64,000 bases of DNA. It comes from Colwellia sp. 75C3. Lineage in GTDB: Bacteria; Pseudomonadota; Gammaproteobacteria; Enterobacterales; Alteromonadaceae. The notes under the pieces were generated by a model. The model was not told where the DNA came from and did no database searches. It worked only from the letters and a program-made list of their open reading frames with translations. The translations under genes were made by a program, and so were the position numbers. How positions within the stretch are numbered: the first letter of the stretch is position 1; each line of letters begins with the position of its first letter. Location of the stretch: contig NZ_PJAU01000032.1 of the NCBI RefSeq assembly GCF_002836255.1, positions 124,001-188,000 on the forward strand, written 5' to 3'. Of the stretch, positions 40,476 through 50,885 are shown one piece after another.

Positions 40476-42410
40476 ATGAGTATTTTTCAACATTATCAAA
40501 CGCGCTATGAACAGGCCCAACAAGAAGAGTTTGGCTTACAAGAATTCTTAACTATTTGTAAAGACGATAGTCTAGCTTACGCTAGTGCATCAGAACGTTT
40601 ACTAACTGCCATTGGTGAGGCGGAAATGGTCGATACAGCGACTGACCCGAGCCTTAGTAGAATTTTTTCAAACAGGGTTATTAAACGCTATCCTGCTTTT
40701 GTTGATTTTTATGGTATGGAAGAAGCCATTGAGCAAATAGTGTCTTATTTAAAGCATGCTTCACAAGGCTTAGAAGAACATAAACAAATTCTATATTTAT
40801 TAGGTCCTGTTGGTGGGGGTAAATCTTCACTGGCAGAGAAATTAAAGTCTCTGATGCAACAAGAGCCCATTTATGTATTATGCGCAAATGGCGTCCGTAG
40901 CCCCGTTAATGATCACCCTTTTTGCTTATTTGATGCCCATAACGACGGAAAAATCCTTAAAGATGAATATAATATTCCTGCTAGGTACTTAAACAACATC
41001 ATCTCACCGTGGGCTGCGAAACGCTTGCATGAATTTAAAGGCGACATTGCTCAATTTACTGTAGTTAAAGTTTACCCTTCTATTTTAGATCAGATTGCCA
41101 TAGCGAAAACAGAGCCTGGTGATGATAACAACCAAGATATCTCAGCACTGGTGGGTAAAGTTGATATAAGACAACTTGAACATTTTGCTCAAAACGATGC
41201 TGATGCTTATAGCTACTCAGGTGCTTTGTGTCGAGCCAATCAAGGCTTGATGGAATTTGTTGAGATGTTTAAAGCGCCGATAAAAGTGCTACATCCTTTA
41301 CTAACCGCCACCCAAGAAGGTAACTACAATCCTACCGAAGGCCTATCAGCTTTGCCTTTTAACGGAATTTTACTTGCCCATTCAAATGAATCTGAATGGC
41401 AAACTTTTAGAAATAACAAAAACAACGAAGCATTCTTAGACCGTGTCTATATTGTTAAAGTGCCTTATTGTATGCGTGTTTCTGAAGAAGTTAACATCTA
41501 TAAAAAACTATTAGAGCACAGTGAATTAAAAACGGCACAGTGTGCCCCAGACACATTAGATATTCTTGCTCAATTCTCGGTATTATCTCGTTTGAAAGAC
41601 CCGGTTAACTCAAGTATTTATTCGAAAATGCGTGTTTATGATGGTGAAACGCTAAAAGATACCGATCCAAAAGCAAAATCCTATCAAGAATATCGTGATT
41701 ATGCGGGTATTGATGAAGGCATGTCAGGGTTATCGACTCGTTTTGCTTTTAAAATTTTATCACGGGTATTTAACTTTGATAGCGTTGAAGTTGCAGCAAA
41801 CCCGGTTCACTTGTTCTATGTTTTAGAGCAACAAGTTGAACGAGAACAATTACCTAAAGAACTCACCGAGCGCTATTTAGAATTCATCAAAGGCTATTTA
41901 ACGCCTCAATATATAGAGTTTATTGGCAAAGAAATTCAAACAGCTTATCTAGAGTCTTACTCTGAATATGGACAAAACATTTTCGACCGTTATGTTACTT
42001 ATGCAGATTTTTGGATTCAAGACCAAGAATATAGAGATGCTGAAACGGGTCAATTATTCGATCGACAATCACTTAATGATGAATTAGAGAAAATAGAAAA
42101 ACCTGCTGGCATTAGCAACCCTAAAGACTTCCGTAATGAAATTGTCAATTTTGTTTTGAGGGCGAAAGCCAATAACAACGGTAAAAATCCTGTTTGGACT
42201 AGTTATGAAAAACTTAGGACTGTTATTGAGAAAAAAATGTTTTCTAATACTGAAGACTTACTGCCTGTCATTTCTTTCAACGCTAAAACATCAACAGACG
42301 ACCAGCAAAAACATGATGACTTTGTGAAACGTATGATGACAAAAGGCTATACCCAAAAACAAGTTCGCTTATTATCTGAATGGTATTTACGAGTTAGAAA
42401 GTCTTCTTAA
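40476..42410 (+). CDS. prkA: PrkA family serine protein kinase (YeaG)
   Basis: AAA+/PrkA protein kinase of the stationary-phase and nitrogen-stress response. The 644 residues match E. coli YeaG exactly in length. Walker A GPVGGGKSSLAEKL lies near residue 106, and the C-terminal PrkA domain follows (DEGMSGLSTRFAFKILSRVFNFD, then NFVLRAKANNNGKNPVWTSYEKLRTVIE). The frame extends nine codons upstream, but GGAGG 6 nt before ATG 40476 fixes the start. First gene of prkA-yeaH-spoVR, which is conserved across proteobacteria; a repeat remnant lies before the second gene. Confidence 0.95.
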   Translation: MSIFQHYQTRYEQAQQEEFGLQEFLTICKDDSLAYASASERLLTAIGEAEMVDTATDPSLSRIFSNRVIKRYPAFVDFYGMEEAIEQIVSYLKHASQGLEEHKQILYLLGPVGGGKSSLAEKLKSLMQQEPIYVLCANGVRSPVNDHPFCLFDAHNDGKILKDEYNIPARYLNNIISPWAAKRLHEFKGDIAQFTVVKVYPSILDQIAIAKTEPGDDNNQDISALVGKVDIRQLEHFAQNDADAYSYSGALCRANQGLMEFVEMFKAPIKVLHPLLTATQEGNYNPTEGLSALPFNGILLAHSNESEWQTFRNNKNNEAFLDRVYIVKVPYCMRVSEEVNIYKKLLEHSELKTAQCAPDTLDILAQFSVLSRLKDPVNSSIYSKMRVYDGETLKDTDPKAKSYQEYRDYAGIDEGMSGLSTRFAFKILSRVFNFDSVEVAANPVHLFYVLEQQVEREQLPKELTERYLEFIKGYLTPQYIEFIGKEIQTAYLESYSEYGQNIFDRYVTYADFWIQDQEYRDAETGQLFDRQSLNDELEKIEKPAGISNPKDFRNEIVNFVLRAKANNNGKNPVWTSYEKLRTVIEKKMFSNTEDLLPVISFNAKTSTDDQQKHDDFVKRMMTKGYTQKQVRLLSEWYLRVRKSS

Positions 42411-42433
42411 GACGTATCTCTTACGTAAAAGGA

Positions 42434-42475
42434 TATATACCCGTTATCATTCAGAGTTTCAGTGGGAATTTAAAT
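42434..42475. repeat. End fragment D of the TACCCGTTACC repeat family
   Basis: TATATACCCGTTATCATTC followed by TTTCAGTGGGAATTTAAAT is the reverse complement of the right end of the full copies. It lies between prkA and yeaH, inside the presumed operon. Confidence 0.65.
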
Positions 42476-42547
42476 AGCTCACAAACAATGAAACTTAAAT
42501 ACTGATTGATAGCGGATATAAATAAAGGAAAGAGATAAGGAGTACGT

Positions 42548-43825
42548 ATGGCCAACTTTATTGATAGACGTCTGAATAGTAAAAATAAAAGTACTGTCAA
42601 CCGTCAGCGCTTCTTGAGACGTTATAAAAACCAAATTAAAAAGTCTGTTTCTGAGGCCATAAACCAACGTGGCGTGACAGACATTGATTCTGGTGAAAAC
42701 ATTATTATTCCAAAGAAAGACTTATCAGAGCCTACATTCCACCAAGGGCAAGGTGGCATAAAAGATAGAGTTCATCCTGGTAATGATCAGTTTACCACGG
42801 GTGATAGAATTCCTCGTCCGCCAAAAAAACAAGGTCAAGGTGCTGGCGAAGGTGATGCAAGTGATAGTGGTGAAGGTGAAGATGAATTTACTTTTTCAAT
42901 TTCTAAAGAAGAGTATTTAAACCTTCTTTTTGAAGATTTAGAGTTACCTAATCTTGAAAGGAATCAATTAGATAAATTAATCGAGTATAAAACGGTACGT
43001 AGTGGTTTTTGTGCTGAGGGTGTCGCTTCCAATATTGATATTGTCAAATCACTTCAAGGCTCAATTGCTAGACGTATCGCGATGACAGCCTCAAAGCGTA
43101 AGAAGCTAAAAGTGCTTGAAGAAGCACTTTTAGCTTTAAATAATGATAAACACGATAATATTCAACAACAACGTGATTTGATTGCTGAAATTGACAATAT
43201 AAAAGGAAAAATTGCTAAAGTTCCCTTTATTGATACTTTCGATTTACAATTTCGTAATTATGCCAAGCAAGCAGTTCCAACTTCCAAAGCGGTTATGTTT
43301 TGCTTAATGGATGTATCTGGTTCAATGGACCAAGCAACAAAAGAAATGGCCAAACGCTTTTATATTTTACTCTATCTATTTCTTAGCCGTACCTATAAGA
43401 ATATTGATGTTGTTTATATTAGGCATCATACCCAGGCTAAAGAGGTTAATGAGCATGAGTTCTTTTATTCACAAGAAACTGGAGGAACCATTGCATCAAG
43501 TGCTTTAGAGCTTATGAATAACATCATCACTGAACGCTATAATGACAACCAGTGGAATATTTATGGTGCCCAGGCATCAGATGGCGATAATTGGGCTGAT
43601 GATTCTCCCCAGTGCAAGGCGATATTAGAACAACAAATATTACCAAAAAGTCGCTATTTTAGTTATATCGAAATAACCCAACGTGCCCACCAGACGCTAT
43701 GGAAGCACTATCAAGAAGTGGAAGAGTCTCATGCTAACTTTGCTATGCAACATATTAAATCTGTTGCTGATATTTATCCTGTGTTTAGAGAGCTTTTCAA
43801 AAAAAACACACAGAGTGCCGCTTAA
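42548..43825 (+). CDS. yeaH: YeaH/YhbH family protein (DUF444)
   Basis: A 425-residue partner of PrkA with an N-terminal basic region ([31 protein letters not shown]), a Gly-rich linker near 92-115 and a C-terminal von Willebrand A-like domain ([36 protein letters not shown]). DVSGSM is a MIDAS-type metal motif, complemented by a T near residue 315 and ASDGDNW. The biochemical role is unsettled. Ribosome site AAGGAG lies 6-7 nt before ATG 42548. It is 137 bp after prkA and 33 bp before spoVR. Confidence 0.94.
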   Translation: MANFIDRRLNSKNKSTVNRQRFLRRYKNQIKKSVSEAINQRGVTDIDSGENIIIPKKDLSEPTFHQGQGGIKDRVHPGNDQFTTGDRIPRPPKKQGQGAGEGDASDSGEGEDEFTFSISKEEYLNLLFEDLELPNLERNQLDKLIEYKTVRSGFCAEGVASNIDIVKSLQGSIARRIAMTASKRKKLKVLEEALLALNNDKHDNIQQQRDLIAEIDNIKGKIAKVPFIDTFDLQFRNYAKQAVPTSKAVMFCLMDVSGSMDQATKEMAKRFYILLYLFLSRTYKNIDVVYIRHHTQAKEVNEHEFFYSQETGGTIASSALELMNNIITERYNDNQWNIYGAQASDGDNWADDSPQCKAILEQQILPKSRYFSYIEITQRAHQTLWKHYQEVEESHANFAMQHIKSVADIYPVFRELFKKNTQSAA

Positions 43826-43858
43826 CAGAAACTTTTACCTTAAATAAGTGGGTGATTA

Positions 43859-45403
43859 ATGACTAATAAAAATAATACTGCTGAAACTATTAAAAAAACA
43901 AAAGTGACTCCATTAGATGACACACCTGATTGGACTTTTGATTTGCTTGGGCAATATCAACACGAAATAGCTCGAGTTGCCGACTTTTATCGTTTAGATA
44001 CCTATACCAATCAAATAGAAGTGATCACTGCAGAACAAATGATGGATGCTTATGCTAGCGTGGGTATGCCCATTGGTTATAGTCATTGGACCTTTGGTAA
44101 AAAATTCATTCAAACAGAACAAAACTACAAACGTGGCCAAATGGGCTTAGCGTATGAAATAGTAATCAACTCTAGTCCATGCATATCCTATTTAATGGAA
44201 GAAAACACCCTAACCATGCAAGCGCTAGTTATGGCACATGCCTGTTACGGTCATAACTCCTTTTTTAAGGGGAATTATTTATTTAAGTCATGGACTGATG
44301 CTAGCTCGATTATCGATTATTTATTATTCGCTAAAAACTATATTGCACAGTGTGAACAAAAGTATGGAATTAGTGAGGTAGAATCCACGTTAGATGCTTG
44401 TCATGCTTTAATGAGCCATGGCGTTGACCGTTATAAAAGACCACAAAAAATATCATTAGATGAAGAGCTTAAAAGGCAGTCTGAACGAGCTGAGTATTTA
44501 CAATCACAAGTGAATGCGCTTTGGCGTACTGTTCCCAAAAAAGAGCAACAGGAGAATGAGAAAAAATATATTTTTCCAAAAGAGCCACAAGAAAATATTT
44601 TATATTTCATTGAAAAAAATGCTCCCCTGCTTCAGCCATGGCAAAGAGAGATTGTCAGAATAGTAAGGAAAATTTCCCAATACTTCTACCCTCAAAAACA
44701 AACCCAAGTAATGAATGAGGGCTGGGCATGTTTTTGGCACTACACTATTTTAAACCACTTATACGATGAAGGCTTAGTAACAGATAAATTTATGCTGGAG
44801 TTTTTACACAGTCATACCAACGTTGTTGCACAGCCAGAATACAATAGTAAGTATTATTCAGGCATAAATCCTTATGCTTTAGGTTTTAACATGTTCATTG
44901 ATATTAGACGTATCTGCGAACACCCAACTGAAGAAGATAAAGAGTATTTTCCTGAAATAGCGGGGAGTAACTGGGTAGATACGGTGCATTTTGCCATGGA
45001 GAATTTTAAAGATGAAAGCTTTATCAGCCAATATTTATCACCCAAACTAATACGTGATTTTAAGCTATTTCACATCCATGATGATAGCGATAACAATTAT
45101 GTTGAGATTGGTGCTATTCATAATGAACAAGGGTATAAGAAAGTTCGTCACAATCTAGCCAATCAGTATAACCTGAGTAATATAGAGGTAAACATTCAAA
45201 TAGTTGATGCAAATATTGATGGTGACAGAGCACTAACCCTCAGATACACGCCACACAACGATGTAGAACTAGGCGATTCAAAAGATGAGGTGTTAAAACA
45301 CCTGCATTATTTATGGCACTTTGACGTTAAGATTATTCAAGAAACTAAATCAGGAGAGGATAAGATTATTGCCAGCTGTCCACAAAAAAGTAAAGACGAT
45401 TAA
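43859..45403 (+). CDS. ycgB: SpoVR family protein (YcgB)
   Basis: A 514-residue cytosolic protein of the SpoVR family, third member of the PrkA-YeaH-SpoVR set. Family blocks include WTFGKKFIQTEQNYKRGQMGLAYEIVINSSPCISYLMEENTL near residue 80, MAHACYGHNSFFKGNYLF near 123, YFYPQKQTQVMNEGWACFWHYTILNHLYDEG near 278 and PYALGFNMFIDIRRICE near 342. It acts in an unknown way with the kinase in stress adaptation. Its stop codon sits inside a terminator-like stem. Next to fadR, as in E. coli (ycgB-fadR). Confidence 0.95.
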   Translation: MTNKNNTAETIKKTKVTPLDDTPDWTFDLLGQYQHEIARVADFYRLDTYTNQIEVITAEQMMDAYASVGMPIGYSHWTFGKKFIQTEQNYKRGQMGLAYEIVINSSPCISYLMEENTLTMQALVMAHACYGHNSFFKGNYLFKSWTDASSIIDYLLFAKNYIAQCEQKYGISEVESTLDACHALMSHGVDRYKRPQKISLDEELKRQSERAEYLQSQVNALWRTVPKKEQQENEKKYIFPKEPQENILYFIEKNAPLLQPWQREIVRIVRKISQYFYPQKQTQVMNEGWACFWHYTILNHLYDEGLVTDKFMLEFLHSHTNVVAQPEYNSKYYSGINPYALGFNMFIDIRRICEHPTEEDKEYFPEIAGSNWVDTVHFAMENFKDESFISQYLSPKLIRDFKLFHIHDDSDNNYVEIGAIHNEQGYKKVRHNLANQYNLSNIEVNIQIVDANIDGDRALTLRYTPHNDVELGDSKDEVLKHLHYLWHFDVKIIQETKSGEDKIIASCPQKSKDD

Positions 45404-45417
45404 AATCGTCTTTACTT
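45384..45417 (-). terminator. Terminator of fadR overlapping the spoVR stop codon
   Basis: A 14-bp perfect stem (AAGTAAAGACGATT and its complement) with an AA loop is followed on minus by a run of six T. The spoVR TAA lies in the stem. On plus the U-tract is poor, so it mainly suits fadR. Confidence 0.78.
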
Positions 45418-45441
45418 AATTCATAAGGGATGTATCAATTA

Positions 45442-46155
45442 TTAGTCTTCAGATAACTCTTTTAATACGTCATCCTTTAATTCACTCCACAATGCGCCTG
45501 AATCGATACCATACTTTCGAACGGCTAATATAGCCCCATCAAAATCATTGGCTTGAGCCAGTTCTATCAACGCTTGGTAATAATTTTTAGATATTTCACG
45601 TCCCATAGGGTGAGCAAAATATAAGTTACCAATTCTTGAATGCAAGCCACTCAAACCATTAAGTATTAGTAAGTAAATTGAGTTTCCTGAAGCAACAACT
45701 AAATCTTTATTAAGCTGGTAATCAAACTTGGAAAAGGCTTCACCGGTGTCTTCAATATCCAAATAACCTTTTAGATTTTCGATTGTTTTTTCAGGGTTAT
45801 TTTTTATTGCACCACGAATATATATAGCACTGATATTGGTGCGTGCTGATAATAGGTTATCAACTAAATCAGGAATTCCATCTTGATCTAATTGCGCCAA
45901 CGTTTCCAGAATATTTAAACTCGAGGTTTCCCAGAAGTTATTTACTTTAGTGGGCTTACCATGCTGAATAGTTAACCAACCATCTCGGGCTAATCGTTGT
46001 AATACTTCTCTGAGCGTAGTTCGAGTTACCCCGATAAGTTCAGAGAGTTCGCGCTCGGCGGGTAAGATAGAACCAGGAGGAAAACCACCATTCCAAATAG
46101 ATTCAACGATATATTGTTCCGCAAATCCTGCTGGGCTTTTAGCTTTTATGACCAT
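45442..46155 (-). CDS. fadR: Fatty acid metabolism regulator FadR
   Basis: GntR-family regulator that represses fatty-acid degradation and activates unsaturated fatty-acid synthesis, released by acyl-CoA. The 237 residues show the N-terminal winged helix ([61 protein letters not shown]) with the DNA-recognition residues, and the C-terminal acyl-CoA-binding helical domain (NILETL through [16 protein letters not shown]). It is convergent with spoVR. In E. coli the next genes are nhaB and dsbB; here nhaD and dsbB lie beyond a chemoreceptor-porin-binding protein insert. Confidence 0.95.
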   Translation of the reverse strand: MVIKAKSPAGFAEQYIVESIWNGGFPPGSILPAERELSELIGVTRTTLREVLQRLARDGWLTIQHGKPTKVNNFWETSSLNILETLAQLDQDGIPDLVDNLLSARTNISAIYIRGAIKNNPEKTIENLKGYLDIEDTGEAFSKFDYQLNKDLVVASGNSIYLLILNGLSGLHSRIGNLYFAHPMGREISKNYYQALIELAQANDFDGAILAVRKYGIDSGALWSELKDDVLKELSED

Positions 46156-46581
46156 TGACGATAGTTACCTGATAATATGAATAAGGACAAATTTCACAAC
46201 AGATTGTACCAGAAGTAGACTTATGTACAAGCGCGAAAAGGTACTAGGAATTACTTGCGCCACTTAGAGTAGAGTTATCATGGCAACCTATAGTATCAGG
46301 GGACTTCTCTATGAATGTTATCAAGGGTTCCTCAATGGGCTCAATAAAAGTTGATGGACTATGAGCTCCCCGCATGAGGTAATCTTTATTCTTTTGGTTT
46401 AGCATTTATTAAGGAGGAACGTTATAGAGTAAAAATTTTTTCTTAAAAACAATGTAAAAATAACGTTTAACTACCGTTACTCCAATCACTCCTTCCATTA
46501 TAACGATGAGTTATATTGTTTCTACAAAAACTAATCCAAGAATCAAACTAAGACATAATCCTCTTTATTAAATAGCTTTTA
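46156..46581. other. Gap between fadR and the chemoreceptor gene
   Basis: 426 bp with no supportable gene. AAGGAGGAAC at 46411-46420 looks like a strong ribosome site, but no start codon with a useful frame follows. This may be decay of a former gene. Confidence 0.4.
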
Positions 46582-48462
46582 TCAGACGATAAATTTTTCC
46601 AGTAATACTTGTTGTTGATTAACTTCATCAACAAGTATCTCATTAGTACTAAACTGTTGTGCTGAAAACTCACCCACTTGAACACTAATATCATTAATAT
46701 GTGTGGTGTTTTTATTGATTTCCTCTATAACCACACTTTGCTCTTCAATAGCTGCCGCTATTTGAATGTTTCTATCCATAATATCTTTAACTGCATTTGA
46801 AATATTACCAAGCGCTTGATTTGCAACTTCAGTATTTTTAACACATGAAATAGCCTTCTCTTGGCTCTCATTCATTGCTTTTTGTACCAAATTAGATGAT
46901 TCTTGAATCTGTTCTATCATCGCTTTAATTTCTGTTGTTGATTCTTGTGTACGTGAAGCTAAGGTTCTTACTTCATCAGCAACAACAGCAAAACCTCGTC
47001 CTTGTTCACCTGCTCTGGCGGCTTCTATTGCCGCATTGAGTGCAAGTAAATTAGTTTGCTCTGCAACACCGTTAATAACAGATAAAATTTGTTCAATGTT
47101 ATTACTATACTCGGCGAGTTGATCACCTAACTGTTGTGATGTAGAAATTGTTTCTGATAATTCAGAAATGTCTTTACTTGTTTTAGTAAAGAGCGATTTC
47201 CCTTCTTCTGCTTGTTCATTCACTGATGATATAGAGCTAGCAGCATCTTGAGCACTTGAGGCAATATCCGTTGATGTCGCACTCATTTCATTCATAGCCG
47301 TCGCTAAGTTTTCAACTAACAGCCCTTGTTGAGTCAGCTCTGAGCTAGATTCAGTTGCCAACTGCTTAGCTTTATCACTGTTATTAACGACTAATCCCGC
47401 TTTATGTTTTATATCATTCACCAGCTGTTGTAGTGACCCCAAGAATTGATTAAAGTTCGTCGCAACGGCACCACATTCATCCTCACTTTTAATAGTTAAA
47501 CGTTGGGTTAAATCCCCTCCTCCTGATGCAATTTCAGCAATTGCTGTTTCCAAATCATTTAACGGCATGAGTAATCTTTTGGCTAGTTTCCTCAAGATGA
47601 AAACACAAAAAATAATACTAAAAATAGCAAATATAACGGATCTCAGTGTTAAGTTTGACAAAGATTGATAAACTTTGTCTTCTTCAAGTAAAACACCTAA
47701 GTACCAGTTCATTCCTGACTCTTTCTTTAAGGGATAAAAATAAATCAGCTTATTTAAACCTTCATGTTTAATTTTTAAAATTTGTTTGGCATTTCCCGGT
47801 GATTTACCGTAAGTATCTTGTGTTGTCTTGCCATTAAATTTAGCTAAAGGATGAGTAATAATCCCCCCTGCTGAATCCGTAATGAAGGCAAGGCCAGTAT
47901 TATTGAAATTTATTGTATTAACACTTTTAGCTATACTATCTAAGCTTAAATCACCTCCCAATACACCTTTTAATTCGCCATCACTTCTTATCGGTGCCAC
48001 CACAGAGAGTAATAATTCTTGTGTTGCTGCATCAGTATAAGGTTCAGTGAAAATAACATTTTGACTCGATGCTCCAAGTTTGTACCAAGGTCTGTCTTTA
48101 AAATCTATATTATCGGGATTTTTCCTATTAGGGTCATTTGAACGAAGCTCTGTTTCATTAGATAAAGTACCAAAAACAAGTGAGAAATCTTCTGTTAAAC
48201 TATTAAGTTCTAGGCTATTTTGAAATACTTTGACTGAATACCTTTCTTCAATAATATTTTTTAATAATCTTATTTGAACAGTTTTACCTGAGAGCCAGTG
48301 ACTAATGCCTTGGGCTAATAATAACGAATTATCTTCTACATATGCTTGAGTTTTTTCTTCAAGTGTTTTGCTAATTAAAATGTAACTAGAAAAAGATAAA
48401 AGAGAAATCACAATAAATACCACAATACCTGAGGCAATAGAAAACTTAGTTCTAATCTTCAT
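46582..48462 (-). CDS. Methyl-accepting chemotaxis protein with dCache-type sensor
   Basis: A 626-residue receptor. A membrane helix (about residues 8-30) precedes a periplasmic sensor of ~240 residues with Cache features ([84 protein letters not shown]). A second helix lies near 275-293, then HAMP ([27 protein letters not shown]) and the intact signalling hairpin [34 protein letters not shown]. Start 48462 has GGTGAT a few bases upstream; an ATG four codons earlier is possible. Divergent from a porin and a binding protein, which may share its ligand. Confidence 0.92.
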   Translation of the reverse strand: MKIRTKFSIASGIVVFIVISLLSFSSYILISKTLEEKTQAYVEDNSLLLAQGISHWLSGKTVQIRLLKNIIEERYSVKVFQNSLELNSLTEDFSLVFGTLSNETELRSNDPNRKNPDNIDFKDRPWYKLGASSQNVIFTEPYTDAATQELLLSVVAPIRSDGELKGVLGGDLSLDSIAKSVNTINFNNTGLAFITDSAGGIITHPLAKFNGKTTQDTYGKSPGNAKQILKIKHEGLNKLIYFYPLKKESGMNWYLGVLLEEDKVYQSLSNLTLRSVIFAIFSIIFCVFILRKLAKRLLMPLNDLETAIAEIASGGGDLTQRLTIKSEDECGAVATNFNQFLGSLQQLVNDIKHKAGLVVNNSDKAKQLATESSSELTQQGLLVENLATAMNEMSATSTDIASSAQDAASSISSVNEQAEEGKSLFTKTSKDISELSETISTSQQLGDQLAEYSNNIEQILSVINGVAEQTNLLALNAAIEAARAGEQGRGFAVVADEVRTLASRTQESTTEIKAMIEQIQESSNLVQKAMNESQEKAISCVKNTEVANQALGNISNAVKDIMDRNIQIAAAIEEQSVVIEEINKNTTHINDISVQVGEFSAQQFSTNEILVDEVNQQQVLLEKFIV

Positions 48463-48542
48463 TTTGATCACCATCTAAAACTATTATATTAAATAATATA
48501 GTCTACACTTTTAAAATGTGAAACCTTTGTAAGTGCTTAATT

Positions 48543-49673
48543 ATGATAATATTAAAATATGCTATTTATCCTCTGATGGTATCATTAATTTACTGTCAGA
48601 GTGCTCTATCACAATCATCTACTTCGTTAGAGGAGTTAACAAAACAAGTTAACTTACTGCAAAAAAAATTGGAATTGGTAGAGAAAGAACAAAATGCCAA
48701 TGTTACCTCCATTACTACCGAAGCGTCTAAAAAAAATTTAAAGCTAACACCCCAAAAAAATGAAGTACGTGTCTATGCAACGGTAAGACCTACTTTTGGT
48801 TACATTGATGAAAATAATGAAAAAACTTGGGATGTAAGAGATGCACTTTCTCATACAGGATTTAAAGCAACTTCTTATTTTAAGGAAGACTGGAGTGCAG
48901 TAGTTCATGGTGAATGGGGAATAGACTTATCAAATAATGGTGATTTTGGTAAAGCTAGACAAGTTTATGTCGCGCTAAATAGCCCTATGGGTAGTATAGG
49001 CATAGGTAAGCAAAGACCTACTCAATATCTTTTTATTGCCGAATACGTGGATATTTTCAACCACAGCAATAGCCCTTTCTCTTACGATCCTGAAAGTATA
49101 TTCTTTGTCGATAATTTAATAACTTACAAATTAAATACAGGTAATATTACTTGGATGCTAGCATCACAATTTGATGGTAGTGAAGGTGATAACAACAGTG
49201 ATTTAACGAACATTGGTATCAGTTATGATAAAGAAGCTTTTCATACAGCTTTTACCTACCTAAATCAAGACCATAACGTAGAAGGAGTAAAGGAAGGTGA
49301 AGATGAAATTTTTGCAGGGTCCTTGGCCTATGAGTTTTCAAATAGTTTATATTTAGCCATAGGATACCAAAACAAAAATTATCAGAGAAAGACAGAACCC
49401 GATAGCCGAGATGGCCATACAATTGATCTTTCTGCATCCTATAAACTTACTAAGATATTCAAACTAAAGTTGGGAGTGTTCGATTTTTCTGACGGTGATA
49501 ACAGCACTCAGAGTCGCGACTTCAATGGCTATAATACCACCTTAGAATGGTTACCGAGTTCTTCACTACGATTCCATATTGAATACCTGCACCGAGAGTT
49601 TGATTACTATGATGATTTCTCATCCATTTCTATCGGGTTTCGTTATGACTTCTCATTAGAGACTAAGTATTAA
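48543..49673 (+). CDS. Gram-negative porin
   Basis: A 376-residue outer-membrane beta-barrel protein. The Sec signal peptide ends near residue 23 (SALSQ). A short coiled coil follows (LEELTKQVNLLQKKLELVEKEQ), then porin strands beginning VRVYATVRPTFGYIDENN and ending in FRYDFSLETKY. Alternating amphipathic strands and blocks such as GKARQVYVALNSPMGSIGIGKQRPTQY are typical of general trimeric porins. Specificity cannot be told. The next gene begins directly at its stop codon, so the two are co-translated; the chemoreceptor lies divergently. Confidence 0.88.
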   Translation: MIILKYAIYPLMVSLIYCQSALSQSSTSLEELTKQVNLLQKKLELVEKEQNANVTSITTEASKKNLKLTPQKNEVRVYATVRPTFGYIDENNEKTWDVRDALSHTGFKATSYFKEDWSAVVHGEWGIDLSNNGDFGKARQVYVALNSPMGSIGIGKQRPTQYLFIAEYVDIFNHSNSPFSYDPESIFFVDNLITYKLNTGNITWMLASQFDGSEGDNNSDLTNIGISYDKEAFHTAFTYLNQDHNVEGVKEGEDEIFAGSLAYEFSNSLYLAIGYQNKNYQRKTEPDSRDGHTIDLSASYKLTKIFKLKLGVFDFSDGDNSTQSRDFNGYNTTLEWLPSSSLRFHIEYLHREFDYYDDFSSISIGFRYDFSLETKY

Positions 49674-50498
49674 GTGAAAAATTTAATAGCCATTTCTACA
49701 ATCCTTTTCATATCGATTGTGTTTTCTACTATATTTGTGCCTAACATTTACGCCGCACAAGCACAAAGAGTCACCATTTTGGCTGACGATAGTTACCCGC
49801 CTTATTCATTTGTAGAGAATGGTCAACTCAAGGGCATTTATATAGATATAGTCAAAGAAGCCGCTAAACTCATCGAACCACACTATAAAATAAAGATTGC
49901 CGCCGTTCCGTGGAAAAGAGGCTTACAAGAGTTACAAAAAGGTATCTCATTTGCGTTACTGCCTCCTTATAAACATATTGAAGAGCGTAGTTATATTTGG
50001 CCCTATTCGGTACCGATAATGAGAGAGAATGTTGTAGCCTTTTGCCAAAAAAACATTGATTTATTTGAATATATCACCCCTCAAGCAATGAAGAAAAGTG
50101 AACCTTTGATTATAGGTATCAATGCAGGATATTTGATTCTAAATAATTCGCTTGAACAAGCAAAAAATAGAAAAAACATTGTTCTTAGTGAAAATAAAAG
50201 TACATCCTCAAATATTATGAAGCTTTTTTACAAAAGACTGGATTGTTACTTAAATGACAAACATTCTACTCTTTGGGAGCTTGCTAATATGACAAAAGAT
50301 AAAAAAATTCACTTCGATAATATTAAAGAAGCTCTTTTAGTGATGAGTCAAACAGCACATATTGGTTATACCAACAACTCAACACATACCTTTATATTTA
50401 AAGATGATTTCATCCTTCGAATGGACCAAGCATTATCAAGGGTTATCTCATCTAGCGAGTATCATAATATTATTAATCGTTATGTCACTATAAAATAA
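49674..50498 (+). CDS. Periplasmic solute-binding protein (SBP family 3-like)
   Basis: A 274-residue protein with a signal peptide (to about residue 28, NIYAAQA) and a type II periplasmic fold: QRVTILADDSYPPYSFVENGQLKGIYIDIVKEAAKLI, VPWKRGLQELQKGISFALLPPYKHIEERSYIWPYS. The start is a GTG adjoining the TAA stop of the porin (TAAGTG). No permease or ATPase gene follows, so it may serve a distant transporter or present ligand to the divergent chemoreceptor. Amino acids or similar polar solutes are typical for the fold. Confidence 0.82.
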   Translation: MKNLIAISTILFISIVFSTIFVPNIYAAQAQRVTILADDSYPPYSFVENGQLKGIYIDIVKEAAKLIEPHYKIKIAAVPWKRGLQELQKGISFALLPPYKHIEERSYIWPYSVPIMRENVVAFCQKNIDLFEYITPQAMKKSEPLIIGINAGYLILNNSLEQAKNRKNIVLSENKSTSSNIMKLFYKRLDCYLNDKHSTLWELANMTKDKKIHFDNIKEALLVMSQTAHIGYTNNSTHTFIFKDDFILRMDQALSRVISSSEYHNIINRYVTIK

Positions 50499-50885
50499 TT
50501 TTTACCGTCATTTCAAATAACGACACACTCAAAATGTTAAGCGTTTATATCCATACTCTATTTATAATGCCGAAGTTAGGAAATCTAAATTAAAAGTTTA
50601 CTATTTAATAATACACACATACGTTGCCAATTATCTGAAATATAGATGCGAAAAAGGTACATGGGATTGAAAACATCAATTGAAATTAAATGTTCAAATA
50701 AAATGAACAAGCTAGCATTAGCTTGTTATAAATCAAATTGATTACGAATATCAATTAAATCTAGAATTTTCAACACCATTATTGTGTCATTTCGTACAGA
50801 ATTTGTTAGAATCTTCGCCGAATATTAATAGCTTATTAACCACACAATTATTCCGTCCATTTTGATCGTCTATTTAGAGAATAAC
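50499..50885. other. Gap before nhaD
   Basis: About 390 bp without a gene. It holds a hairpin, AACAAGCTA/TAGCTTGTT around 50707-50728, with only a weak T-tract on minus, and AT-rich sequence likely to contain the nhaD promoter. No operator was recognised. Confidence 0.4.

Noticed and set aside
46311-46364. 17-codon ORF, MNVIKGSSMGSIKVDGL, in the fadR/chemoreceptor gap
   Set aside because: No ribosome site, no conservation evidence and no special residue content.
46411-46420. Strong ribosome-site-like AAGGAGGAAC
   Set aside because: No start codon with an open frame follows; perhaps a decayed gene, but not supportable.
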